The translations under genes were made by a program, and so were the position numbers. The notes under the pieces were generated by a model. The model was given only the letters and a program-made list of their open reading frames with translations, searched no databases and was not told the origin of the DNA. A DNA stretch of 64,000 nucleotides from Conexibacter sp. CPCC 206217. Its GTDB lineage: Bacteria > Actinomycetota > Thermoleophilia > Solirubrobacterales > Solirubrobacteraceae. Positions 28,365-35,842 of the stretch are shown here, one piece after another. Each line of letters opens with the position of its first letter. The first letter of the stretch is position 1. The stretch is from positions 310,001-374,000 of the forward strand of contig NZ_JAUTDO010000007.1 in the NCBI RefSeq assembly GCF_030646165.1, written 5' to 3'.

Positions 28365-28757
28365 ATGATCTCGATCACCACTAAATCCCCCTACGCGCTG
28401 CGCGCGCTGACCGAGCTCGGCCGCCTCGGCGCGGCCGGTCCCGTCCCGATCGCGGAGCTGGCGCGCCGCCGCGACATCCCGGTCCAGTTCCTCGAGCAGC
28501 TGTTCGCGGTCCTGCGTCGCGCCGGCGTGCTGAGATCCCAGCGCGGCGTGAAGGGCGGCTACAGCTTCGCGAGAGCGCCGAGCGAGATCACGGTGCTCGA
28601 AGTCGTCGAGCTGCTCGACGGCTCCTTCGGCGCCGACTCCGAGGGCGTCTTCGAACAAGCCGCCGCGGCCGCCCGCGCCGTGCTCGAACAGACGACCGTC
28701 GCCGACGTGATCGAGCGCGAAGCGCGCGACGCCGGCGCGGCGATGTACTACATCTGA
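28365..28757 (+). CDS. Rrf2-family transcriptional regulator without Fe-S cysteines
   Basis: 130 residues. The N-terminal winged helix is typical: MISITTKSPYALRALTELGR, PIAELARRRDIPVQFLEQLFAVLRRAGVLRSQRGVKGGYSFA. The cluster-binding cysteines of IscR/NsrR are missing, so it is of the CymR-like type that senses something other than iron-sulfur status. AAGGA lies 7 nt before the ATG, one of the few clear ribosome sites here. It probably shares an operon with the following gene (26-bp gap). cysK and cysE lie 4.4 kb away; a link to cysteine is only a guess. Confidence 0.88.
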   Translation: MISITTKSPYALRALTELGRLGAAGPVPIAELARRRDIPVQFLEQLFAVLRRAGVLRSQRGVKGGYSFARAPSEITVLEVVELLDGSFGADSEGVFEQAAAAARAVLEQTTVADVIEREARDAGAAMYYI

Positions 28758-28783
28758 GCCGTCGCGGCTCCTCCGACGGCCCT

Positions 28784-29737
28784 GTGACCCCGATCGCCGG
28801 CAACCCGCTCGCGACGCTCGCCTCGACCCCCACCGGACGGCGGCTGCTCGCGGTCGCGAGCGATCCGCGGGCAGAGACGGGCCGCACCGGCCGGCGCGCG
28901 CCCGCGATGGCCGGTGCGATCGAGGGCGTCGCCGTGATCGGCGACGCGCTCCCCGACCTCGTCGACGGGCGGACACCCGCGCGGATCGAGCTGACCTGGC
29001 CGGGCGAGCCCGCGGAGCTGGCGCAGAAGCTGCGCCGGCGCTTGGGCGGAGATCTCCGCCGACGGGCGTGGCACGACCTCATCGAGCTGCGGGCCGTCGA
29101 CGGCTCGCTTCAGACGCTGCGCGTCATCCCGCACGGTCGCGGCGCTGGCGGCGCCTGGAGCGATCCCGTGCTGACGGTGCGGGCGGCGAAGCTCGGGCTC
29201 GACGGTCGCATCGAGGACCCGACCGGGGACCTTGCGAGACGCTGCGTCCGCTTGGTCGATCCCGATGGGTTCCGCCGCCGGCCTGAGGCCGTCGTGCACC
29301 TTGCGCGGCTGGGTGCGCGCCCGAACTGGACAATCGAGCCGGCGACGCTCGCGGCGGCGTGCGAGATTCGCCGCGACGGGGCCCCGGCGACGGCGCCGGT
29401 CGTCCACGTCGGCGCGGCGCTGGCGACCCTGCTCGTCTGCGCGGAGCCGATCGCGGCGCTGGAGCTGCTGCAGCAGCTCGCGCCGGACGTCCCGCTCGCC
29501 GACGGCGTCGAGGTCGACGGGGAGCGCCTGCGCGCGGCCTTCGCCGCACCGCCGGCCACGCGTGTCGACGCCGTCCTGCGGGCGCTCGCGCCGGGCGCGA
29601 GCCGCCACCGCATCGTCGCGTTCCGCGCCGGCGCGGGTCTGCGGACGCTGAACGGCGTGACCGAGCCCGCGCACGGCCGCTCCGACTACGGCACGTGGTC
29701 GTGGTCGTCGCGTCTTGCCGGCTGCGCGCCGCGCTGA
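28784..29737 (+). CDS. Degenerate relative of CCA-adding enzyme / poly(A) polymerase (probable pseudoenzyme)
   Basis: 317 residues, GTG start. The order of blocks matches the class II nucleotidyltransferase head: residues 51-70 (VIGDALPDLVDGRTPARIEL) align with VGGxVRDxLLGRxxxDxDL; 128-153 with RRDFTxNAL...GxLIDPFGGxxDL; and 163-177 (FRRRPEAVVHLARLGA) with FRxDPLRxLRxxRFAA. The catalytic residues are gone: GG-x-x-RD is GD-x-x-PD, the D-x-D pair is I-E-L, and RRDFT is SDPVLT. It may still bind RNA. The first ~45 residues are unrelated, and a start at the ATG at 28907 is possible. Assignment is by eye and needs a profile search. Confidence 0.6.
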   Translation: MTPIAGNPLATLASTPTGRRLLAVASDPRAETGRTGRRAPAMAGAIEGVAVIGDALPDLVDGRTPARIELTWPGEPAELAQKLRRRLGGDLRRRAWHDLIELRAVDGSLQTLRVIPHGRGAGGAWSDPVLTVRAAKLGLDGRIEDPTGDLARRCVRLVDPDGFRRRPEAVVHLARLGARPNWTIEPATLAAACEIRRDGAPATAPVVHVGAALATLLVCAEPIAALELLQQLAPDVPLADGVEVDGERLRAAFAAPPATRVDAVLRALAPGASRHRIVAFRAGAGLRTLNGVTEPAHGRSDYGTWSWSSRLAGCAPR

Positions 29738-29766
29738 CCCGGCGGGCGTCGTCGCTCCCGTCCGTC

Positions 29767-30813
29767 CTACTCGTCGCCCTTCACCCACCTGGCGTCGCGC
29801 TGGACGCCGCGCAGGGAGCGGCCGAGTCTTTCGCGGTTGCGGGCGGCGGCGCGTCTGTCGTCGACCCAGGCCTGCTCTCTGGCGAGCTTGCGCCAAGCTT
29901 CCAGGCGCTCGGGCGGGACCACTTCGCGCACCGCGCAGCCCGGCTCGGTGTCGTGCTGGCAGTCGGAGAAGCGGCAGGCGAGCGCCAGCTCGACGACGTC
30001 CTCGAAGGTGTCGTCGACGCCGCCGTCCCACATGCCGACCTCGCGCATGCCGGGGGTGTCGATCAGCAGGCCGCCGTTGGGCAGCGACAGCAGCTCGCGC
30101 GTGACCGTCGTGTGGCGGCCGCGTCTGTCGGACTCGCGCACCTCGCCGGTCGCCTGGCGCTCCTCGCCCAGCAGCGCGTTGACGAGCGTCGACTTGCCGG
30201 CGCCCGAGGGACCCAGCAGGACCGCCGTCGCGCCCGGCGGCAGCAGGCTGCGCACCGCGCCGATGCCGTCGCCGGTGCGGACACTGACGGCGATCGCGTC
30301 CGGCACGCCGATCTCGCGCGCCAGCCGCAGCGCGGTCGCGTCGGCCTCGGGGTCGAGGTCGGACTTCGTCAGCAGCAGCGCGACCGGCACGTCGCCGGCG
30401 CCGGCGATCGCGACGAGCCGCTCGGCGCGGCGCTCGTTGGGCTCGGGCAGCGGCTCGGCGACGAGCGCCAGCTCGACGTTCGCCGCCAGCACCTGGCGCT
30501 CGGCCCGGCCCTCGCCGACCGCGCGCCGCACGACGACGCCGTGGCGCGGCAGCACAGCGGCGATCGCGTCGCCGTCGTCGAGCGCGACCCAGTCGCCGGT
30601 GACGGGCGGGCCGTCGGCCTCCTCTCTCAGCTTCGCGCGGGCGTGCACGAGCCGCGGCTCGAGCGCGTCGGGCTCGGCCACCAGCCAGACGCCGCTGTGC
30701 TGCGACAGCACGCGCGCGGGGATCAGCGCCTCTTCGTCGAGGGCGTCGCAGGCCGCGCGCAGATCTGTGCCGAGGTCGTCGCGGCGGCCGATGCCAGCGG
30801 GGAAGAGCGTCAC
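29767..30813 (-). CDS. rsgA: Ribosome biogenesis GTPase RsgA
   Basis: Late 30S-assembly factor with a circularly permuted GTPase. 348 residues: N-terminal OB domain (GVWLVAEPDALEPRLVHARAKLR ... VTGDWVAL), then motifs in permuted order: TKSDLD (G4), VSVRTGDG (G5), LLGPSGAGKSTLVNAL (G1), HTTVTREL (G2), LIDTPGMRE (G3). The C-terminal zinc site is CRFSDCQHDTEPGC. The frame extends to 30933, but the GTG at 30813 fits the family length. Converges on the CCA-like gene. Confidence 0.93.
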   Translation of the reverse strand: MTLFPAGIGRRDDLGTDLRAACDALDEEALIPARVLSQHSGVWLVAEPDALEPRLVHARAKLREEADGPPVTGDWVALDDGDAIAAVLPRHGVVVRRAVGEGRAERQVLAANVELALVAEPLPEPNERRAERLVAIAGAGDVPVALLLTKSDLDPEADATALRLAREIGVPDAIAVSVRTGDGIGAVRSLLPPGATAVLLGPSGAGKSTLVNALLGEERQATGEVRESDRRGRHTTVTRELLSLPNGGLLIDTPGMREVGMWDGGVDDTFEDVVELALACRFSDCQHDTEPGCAVREVVPPERLEAWRKLAREQAWVDDRRAAARNRERLGRSLRGVQRDARWVKGDE

Positions 30814-30820
30814 GGTGGGG

Positions 30821-30826
30821 ATCTTG
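30821..30826 (-). promoter_or_regulatory. Weak -10 element (CAAGAT, reverse) for rsgA
   Basis: CAAGAT on the reverse strand ends 7 nt before the GTG start. It matches the position of the window-wide box but not its first base. Confidence 0.3.
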
Positions 30827-30860
30827 ACACGCGCCCGGCGAGCGGCCGGGCGGCCGCTGT

Positions 30861-30866
30861 CAGAAT
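30861..30866 (+). promoter_or_regulatory. -10 element (CAGAAT) for the adenosine deaminase gene
   Basis: CAGAAT ends 6 nt before the ATG, leaving no room for a ribosome site. Confidence 0.4.
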
Positions 30867-30872
30867 CCGCGC

Positions 30873-31862
30873 ATGAGCGCCGACGACTACCCGAAGATCG
30901 AGCTGCACGTCCACCTCGAGGGTGCGGTCTCACCCGAGCTGCTGTTCGCGGCTGCGGCGCGCAACGGCTTCGCGCTGCCGGTCCAGACGCCGCAGGAGCT
31001 GCTCGAGTTCATGCGCTTTCGCGACTTCGACCACTTCATCCGCTCGTGGTTCGCGACGACGCCGGCGCTGCAGACCGAGCGCGACTACCGCGAGCTGGTC
31101 GTCGACTACGCCCGCCGCGCGCAGTCGCACGGCGCGGTCTACCTGGAGGGGATCTTCTCGCCGACCGACAAGGTCTCCTCCGGGATCGCGATGGAGACCG
31201 TCTTCGCAGGCTTCACCGACGGCGTCCAGCAGGCGCGCGAGGAGCTCGGGATCGAGGTCCGCCTGACGCCCGACATCACCCGCAGCGTCGACCTCGACGT
31301 GGCGAAGGCGACCGCCGAGCTGGCCGTCCGCTACAAGGACCGCGGCGTCGTCGGGCTCGGGCTCGGCGGCCCGGAGGCGCAGTGGCCGCCCGAGCCGTAC
31401 GGGCCCGCCTTCGAGATCGCGCGCGCCGGCGGGATCGGCTCCGTCCCGCACGCCGGCGAGGTCGCCGGCTCGGAGTCGGTCCGCGGCGCGCTCGACGCGC
31501 TGCACGCCGATCGCATCCGCCACGGCGTGCGCGCGGTCGAGGACCCCGGCCTGCTGCGCGAGCTGGCCGACCGCCGGCTGGTGCTCGACGTCTGCGTGTT
31601 GTCGAACGTCTGCCTCGGCGTCGTGCCCGACGTCGCGCATCATCAGCTGCCGCAGCTGATCGCCGCCGGCGTGCCGTTCACGGTCAACACCGACGACCCG
31701 ACCTTCTTCGCCTGCGAGCTGGGCGACGAGCACGCGGCGGCCCGCTCGCTCGGCGCCGATCCGCGGGCGCTGTTCGACGCCGGCGTCGCCGGCGCGCTCT
31801 GCGAGCCGGAGCTGAAGCAGCGGCTGCGGGCGCTCGGCGACGCGTACGCGTGGGGAGGGTGA
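30873..31862 (+). CDS. add: Adenosine deaminase family protein
   Basis: Hydrolyses adenosine to inosine in purine salvage. 329 residues with zinc-site motifs KIELHVHLEG at the N-terminus, GSVPHAGE in the middle, and VPFTVNTDDPTFF; the segment LDVCVLSNVCLGVV is also typical. Some members act on aminodeoxyfutalosine in the alternative menaquinone route, but this window carries the classical men genes, so adenosine is more likely. Divergent from rsgA with 59 bp between starts. Confidence 0.88.
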   Translation: MSADDYPKIELHVHLEGAVSPELLFAAAARNGFALPVQTPQELLEFMRFRDFDHFIRSWFATTPALQTERDYRELVVDYARRAQSHGAVYLEGIFSPTDKVSSGIAMETVFAGFTDGVQQAREELGIEVRLTPDITRSVDLDVAKATAELAVRYKDRGVVGLGLGGPEAQWPPEPYGPAFEIARAGGIGSVPHAGEVAGSESVRGALDALHADRIRHGVRAVEDPGLLRELADRRLVLDVCVLSNVCLGVVPDVAHHQLPQLIAAGVPFTVNTDDPTFFACELGDEHAAARSLGADPRALFDAGVAGALCEPELKQRLRALGDAYAWGG

Positions 31863-31955
31863 GCGGCGCGCGCCGCGCATGCGCGGGCGGCTGCGCCGTC
31901 GCGCGGGCCGCGTACGCGTCGGTCGGCCGAGCGCGGCCGCCGGGCGCGTCGTCCG

Positions 31956-32357
31956 CTACGCCGCGACGGCCTCGCGGCGCGCGTGCTCTTCGTCGACGAG
32001 CTGCTTGATGACGGTGAACTCGCCGGTCGGCAGCTCGTGCACGGTCGTGAGCGCGGGCGCGTCGGTCGCGACGGCGACGGCGGGCATCGACGCGACCGGC
32101 TGCCGGTAGCGGATCACGCAGGCGAGCGCGACCGCGGCGAACGTGCCGGCGACGACGTTGCCGACGCCGAGCAGCACGGCGCCGAGGCCCGCGAGGTTGA
32201 CGTAGCCCGTGATGACGTTGACGGCGATGCCGATCAGCCAGCCGGTCGGCGACTGGCCGTCCGACGAGCGCGTGCGCACCATCGTGCGGATGTGCGGCAC
32301 CGTGCCGGCGAAGCCGAGCACGATCGCGAGGGTCGAGGCGATGGAGATGAGGGTCAT
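31956..32357 (-). CDS. Small PQ-loop/SemiSWEET-like membrane protein
   Basis: 133 residues with three membrane segments in the first ~90 residues. GTVPHIRTMVRTRSSDGQSPTGWLIGIAVNVITGYVNL has the layout of a PQ-loop repeat (proline near the end of helix 1, then Lys/Arg-rich loop with S-x-G-x-S), although PQ itself is PH. SemiSWEET proteins of this size move sugars as dimers. The last ~40 residues are polar. The ATG at 32357 begins the first helix; the open frame extends farther without conserved content. Confidence 0.7.
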   Translation of the reverse strand: MTLISIASTLAIVLGFAGTVPHIRTMVRTRSSDGQSPTGWLIGIAVNVITGYVNLAGLGAVLLGVGNVVAGTFAAVALACVIRYRQPVASMPAVAVATDAPALTTVHELPTGEFTVIKQLVDEEHARREAVAA

Positions 32358-32390
32358 GGCGAGCGAGGAGGATCGAGGTACCGAAATCGC

Positions 32391-32418
32391 AGTATGCGCG
32401 CGATCGTTGCGTGCGCAA
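32391..32418 (-). promoter_or_regulatory. Promoter for the PQ-loop gene (reverse)
   Basis: On the reverse strand TTGCGC (32418-32413), a 16-bp spacer and CATACT (32396-32391). The -35 is part of the 12-bp interrupted palindrome TTGCG-TG-CGCAA. Confidence 0.4.
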
Positions 32419-32456
32419 GGGGTCTGTGACCTCACTCACAGCGCCGTCGACGCGCG

Positions 32457-33119
32457 CTACCGGTTCGAGTACATCCCGTTCGGCAGCTTGAAGAACGTGC
32501 CGCAGGCGCCGAGCTCGCAGTCGGCGTACTGGTCGCCGATGTTGAGCGTGATCACCTGCCCGCCGCGCTCCAGTCGCTTGCGCACGCCGGACTTGAACGG
32601 CCGCACCGATTCGCGTCTGTCGCGGGTGGGGCGCAGGAACAGCTGGTATCTGCCGCGATAGCCGGCCGCCCGCAGTTGCTGCAGCGTCTGTCTGCGGACG
32701 TAGTCGGGGCGGTCGCTGATGAAGACGATCGTCACCCCGGTGCGCCGCACGAAGCGGTACAGCTCCAGCACCTGCGGGATCGGCGGATGCGGGTCGAGCA
32801 CGACGCAGGCGTTTCTGCGCGCCCATCTGAATCTGCCGCGCTTGATGCACTCGTAGGACGTGATCGCGGTCTCGTCGACGTCGAAGACCGCGACGAGTCT
32901 GGCTGGATCTGCGGCGCGTCTGACGCGCTGGCGCAGATACGTTCTCGCCTGCTTCGTCGCCTCGGTGACTTCGCCGGCGTAGGTGCCCTCGTACTGCGCT
33001 TCGATCTGATCGATCTCCTGCGCGTTGGGCCCGATGCGGTCGGCTCCGACACCGGGCGCGACGGCCACCCCGAGGGTCAGAAGCGCGGCGATCGCAAGCG
33101 TCCGTGCGGATGTCGACAT
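32457..33119 (-). CDS. Exported HAD-superfamily acid phosphatase (class B/C-like)
   Basis: 220 residues: signal peptide (about 1-26), a helical cap region, then the HAD core with the nucleophile motif AVFDVDETAITSYE (D80-x-D82), TIVFISDRPDYVR (motif II) and TLNIGDQYADCE (motif IV). Such secreted enzymes release phosphate from nucleotides and other monoesters. The reverse-strand CATAAT box ends 8 nt before the ATG, so the mRNA is probably leaderless. Divergent from cysK. Confidence 0.85.
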   Translation of the reverse strand: MSTSARTLAIAALLTLGVAVAPGVGADRIGPNAQEIDQIEAQYEGTYAGEVTEATKQARTYLRQRVRRAADPARLVAVFDVDETAITSYECIKRGRFRWARRNACVVLDPHPPIPQVLELYRFVRRTGVTIVFISDRPDYVRRQTLQQLRAAGYRGRYQLFLRPTRDRRESVRPFKSGVRKRLERGGQVITLNIGDQYADCELGACGTFFKLPNGMYSNR

Positions 33120-33124
33120 GGCAG

Positions 33125-33135
33125 ACCATTATGGT
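33125..33135. promoter_or_regulatory. Symmetric, probably bidirectional -10 element
   Basis: ACCATTATGGT is palindromic except for its centre. Read forward it gives CATTAT (33127-33132) for cysK; read backward it gives CATAAT (33133-33128) for the HAD phosphatase. Both are near-consensus -10 boxes on the same bases. Confidence 0.5.
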
Positions 33136-33145
33136 TCCTCGCGCA

Positions 33146-34075
33146 ATGCCGCGAATTCCGATCAACATTGCCGACCACGTTGGGCGCACGCCGATGGTCC
33201 AGCTGACCCGGATCGCGCCCGAGGGTTTGCACGCGGACGTCTTCGGCAAGCTGGAGGCGTTCAACCCCGGCGGCTCCGTCAAGGACCGCATCGGCGTCGC
33301 GATGATCGAGGCGGCCGAGCGCGACGGGCTGATCGAGCCGGGCCGCACGACGATCGTCGAGGCGACCAGCGGCAACACCGGGATCGCGCTCGCGTTCGTC
33401 TGCGCCGCGAAGGGCTACGACCTCGTGCTGACGCTGCCGCAGGGGATGAGCCGCGAGCGCGAAGGGCTCCTGCGCCTGTACGGCGCGCGCTTCGAGATCA
33501 CGGAGTCGCTCGGCGGCATGAACGAGGCCGTCGACGCCGCCCGCGCGATGGCCAGAAGCGACGAGGTCTTCCTGCCGGACCAGTTCAGCAACCCGGCCAA
33601 CCCGGCCGCGCACTTCCGCACGACCGGTCCCGAGATCTGGGAGACGATGGACGGGCGCGTTGACGTGCTGGTCGCCGGCGTCGGCACCGGCGGCACGATC
33701 ACCGGCACCGGCGAGTTCCTGCGCGAGCGCAACCCGCAGCTGCAGGTGATCGCGGTCGAACCGCGCACCTCGGCGGTGCTGTCGGGGCGCCTGCCCGGGC
33801 CGCACAAGATCCAGGGGATCGGCGCCGGCTTCGCGCCGCCCGTGCTCAACCGCGCGCTGCTGGACGAGGTGATCGCGGTCGACGACGAGGACGCGATCCG
33901 CACCGCCCGCCTGCTCGCCAGCCGTGAGGGCGTGCTCGCCGGCATATCCTGCGGGGCGGCCGTCTGGGGCGCGCTGGAGGTCGCCAAGCGGCCCGCATCG
34001 AGAGGCAAGCGGATCGTCACGATCCTGCCGGACTCCGGCGAGCGCTACGTCTCGACGCCGTTCTTCGCACCGTAG
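33146..34075 (+). CDS. cysK: Cysteine synthase A (O-acetylserine sulfhydrylase)
   Basis: Makes cysteine from O-acetylserine and sulfide with PLP. 309 residues: VGRTPMVQL, Lys46 in GGSVKDRIG as the PLP lysine, VEATSGNTGIALA as substrate loop, GVGTGGTITGTGEFL for phosphate binding, and a C-terminal ILPDSGERYVS. The ATG at 33146 was chosen because the earlier in-frame ATG at 33131 lies inside the symmetric -10 box. cysE follows after 39 bp. Confidence 0.93.
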   Translation: MPRIPINIADHVGRTPMVQLTRIAPEGLHADVFGKLEAFNPGGSVKDRIGVAMIEAAERDGLIEPGRTTIVEATSGNTGIALAFVCAAKGYDLVLTLPQGMSREREGLLRLYGARFEITESLGGMNEAVDAARAMARSDEVFLPDQFSNPANPAAHFRTTGPEIWETMDGRVDVLVAGVGTGGTITGTGEFLRERNPQLQVIAVEPRTSAVLSGRLPGPHKIQGIGAGFAPPVLNRALLDEVIAVDDEDAIRTARLLASREGVLAGISCGAAVWGALEVAKRPASRGKRIVTILPDSGERYVSTPFFAP

Positions 34076-34101
34076 ACCGCGGCGGCCTGCGCGCGCTCGA
34101 C

Positions 34102-34107
34102 TACGCT
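34102..34107 (+). promoter_or_regulatory. -10 element (TACGCT) for cysE
   Basis: TACGCT ends 7 nt before the ATG at 34115. It would let cysE be transcribed separately from cysK. Confidence 0.5.
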
Positions 34108-34114
34108 GTTGGTC

Positions 34115-34876
34115 ATGGCCGGATTCCGCACGCTCGCACGCGTCGCAGGCGAGATTCGCAGGGACGTGCGCGCCGCACAGGAGCGCGACCCCGCCGCGCG
34201 CGGTGTCGGGCCCGCCGAGGTGCTCGCGATCTGGCCCGGCGTCCACGCCGTGCTCGCCCATCGCGTCGCGCACGCGCTGTTCGAGGCGGGCGTGCCGATC
34301 GTGCCGCGCGTCATAGCCGGCTTCTCGCGCGCGCTGACGGGGATCGAGATCCATCCGGCGGCGAAGATCGGCTCCGGCTTCTTCATCGACCACGGGATGG
34401 GCGTCGTCGTCGGCGAGACCGCGGTGATCGGCGACGACGTGACGCTCTATCAGGGCGTCACGCTCGGCGGCACCGGCTTCGCGACCGGCAAGCGCCACCC
34501 GACCGTCGAGGACAACGTCACGATCGGCTCGGGCGCGAAGCTGCTCGGCCCGATCACGATCGGCCACGGCTCGAAGATCGGCGCCAACACGGTCGTGATC
34601 CACGACGTGCCGCCGAACTCGACCGTCGTCGGCAACCCCGGCCACCCGGTGCGGATCGACGGCAAGCGGCCCGAGGGCCCCGACGCCGACTGGGTCCACC
34701 TGCCGGATCCGGTCGCGGACGCGATCAAGGGGCTCGCGAGCCGCATCGGCGCGCTGGAGCGGGCCGTCAGCGAGCAGGCCGGCGACAACGGCGCCGACGC
34801 GCGCGGCAAGCGTGAGCCGGAGCCGGAGCTGCCGCAGGTGCGGCCCGCGCGCGGGCCGAATCCGGCCGGCGGCTGA
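34115..34876 (+). CDS. cysE: Serine O-acetyltransferase
   Basis: Acetylates serine, supplying the CysK substrate. The 253-residue protein has the helical N-terminal part, then the left-handed beta-helix of hexapeptide repeats: GIEIHPAAKIGSGFFIDHGMGVVVGETAVIGDDVTLYQGVTLGG, where the His/Asp pair is catalytic, and KRHPTVEDNVTIGSGAKLLGPI. A disordered tail of about 60 residues follows. The tail ends in PNPAGG, which lies in a short tandem duplication. cysK-cysE form the cysteine block. Confidence 0.93.
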   Translation: MAGFRTLARVAGEIRRDVRAAQERDPAARGVGPAEVLAIWPGVHAVLAHRVAHALFEAGVPIVPRVIAGFSRALTGIEIHPAAKIGSGFFIDHGMGVVVGETAVIGDDVTLYQGVTLGGTGFATGKRHPTVEDNVTIGSGAKLLGPITIGHGSKIGANTVVIHDVPPNSTVVGNPGHPVRIDGKRPEGPDADWVHLPDPVADAIKGLASRIGALERAVSEQAGDNGADARGKREPEPELPQVRPARGPNPAGG

Positions 34877-34921
34877 GCGGCGCGAGAGCGGGCCGGATCC
34901 GGCCGGCGGCCGGCGCGAGAG
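34853..34921 (+). repeat. Short tandem duplication spanning the cysE stop codon
   Basis: Copy 1 (34853-34888) and copy 2 (34890-34921) match except for one substitution and loss of TGAG, the bases that hold the stop codon. The junction contains the perfect 14-bp palindrome GGCCGGATCCGGCC (34891-34904), which could form a hairpin between the convergent cysE and glycosyltransferase genes. Confidence 0.6.
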
Positions 34922-34929
34922 TCGTCCGG

Positions 34930-35733
34930 CTAGGAGGCGTTCGCCGCGCCGTCGGACGCGGGCGTGGCGGTCGCGGCCGCGTCGCCGGCCGTCACGCGTG
35001 CCAGGGCGGCCGGTGCGCTGCTGCGCAGCTGCGGCACGCGCCACATCGCTTCCAGCGCGATCGAGGCCGACATCTTGCTCGTGCCGATCGTGCGGTCTCT
35101 GAAGACTATGGGGACCTCGGTGACGCGGAAGCCCGCGAGCACGGCGCGGTAGGTGATCTCGATCTGGAAGACGTAGCCCTGCGAGCGCACGCTGTCCAGC
35201 TCGATCGCCTCCAGCACCTCGCGCCGCATGCACTTGAAGCCGCCGGTGAGATCGCGCTGCGGGAGTCGCAGCACCGTCCTCGCGTAGGTCGAGCCGCCGC
35301 GGCTGATCAGGCGCCGCAGCGGACCCCAGTCGCTGACGCCGCCGCCCGGCACGTAGCGCGAGCCGAGCACGACGTCGGCGTCTCTGGCGGCGCTCAGCAG
35401 CGCCGGCAGGTACTGCGGGTCGTGCGACAGGTCGGCGTCCATCTCGCAGACGAACTGCGCGCCGGCCGCGAGCGCGTGGGCGAAGCCGGCCAGGTACGCG
35501 CGCCCGAGCCCGTTCTTCTCCTTGCGGTGCAGCACCTCGACGATCCCGCCCAGCTCCTCGCCGAGCCGCTCGGCGATCGCTCCGGTGCCGTCCGGCGAAC
35601 CGTCGTCGACGACGAGGATGCGGTGATCGCCCGGTGCGGCGAGCGCGAGCTGCTGCGCGACCAAGGGCAGCAGCAGCTGGATCGAACCGGCTTCGTTGTA
35701 GGTGGGCACGATGACCCAGACAGCTGGTGCCAT
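34930..35733 (-). CDS. Polyprenol-phosphate mannosyltransferase-like GT2 enzyme
   Basis: 267 residues, a family 2 glycosyltransferase of the dolichol-phosphate mannose synthase type: VIVPTYNEAGSI, ILVVDDGSPDGTG, EMDADLSHDP (metal-binding DAD), LGSRYVPGG, DLTGGFKCMRREVLE, VPIVFRDRTIGTSKMS. It would load mannose on a polyprenol phosphate at the inner membrane face for glycan or glycolipid synthesis. The C-terminal 30 residues are Ala-rich. No membrane segment is seen. The ATG at 35733 begins the domain. Confidence 0.9.
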   Translation of the reverse strand: MAPAVWVIVPTYNEAGSIQLLLPLVAQQLALAAPGDHRILVVDDGSPDGTGAIAERLGEELGGIVEVLHRKEKNGLGRAYLAGFAHALAAGAQFVCEMDADLSHDPQYLPALLSAARDADVVLGSRYVPGGGVSDWGPLRRLISRGGSTYARTVLRLPQRDLTGGFKCMRREVLEAIELDSVRSQGYVFQIEITYRAVLAGFRVTEVPIVFRDRTIGTSKMSASIALEAMWRVPQLRSSAPAALARVTAGDAAATATPASDGAANAS

Positions 35734-35743
35734 GCGGCGGCGA

Positions 35744-35749
35744 AGCTTA
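35744..35749 (-). promoter_or_regulatory. -10 element (TAAGCT, reverse) for the GT2 gene
   Basis: TAAGCT on the reverse strand ends 10 nt before the ATG at 35733. Confidence 0.4.
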
Positions 35750-35842
35750 GTGGACCGGTCCCCGGAGTGTGGCTTCAGCATGGACGGATCGACGGCCCGG
35801 AGCGCGGACATCCGGCCGATTCGCGATGATCCCGTGTGTCGT

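Noticed and set aside
30873..31862. Adenosine deaminase homologue as aminodeoxyfutalosine deaminase
   Set aside because: The window carries menF, menD, menH, menC and menA of the classical menaquinone route, so the futalosine route is unlikely.
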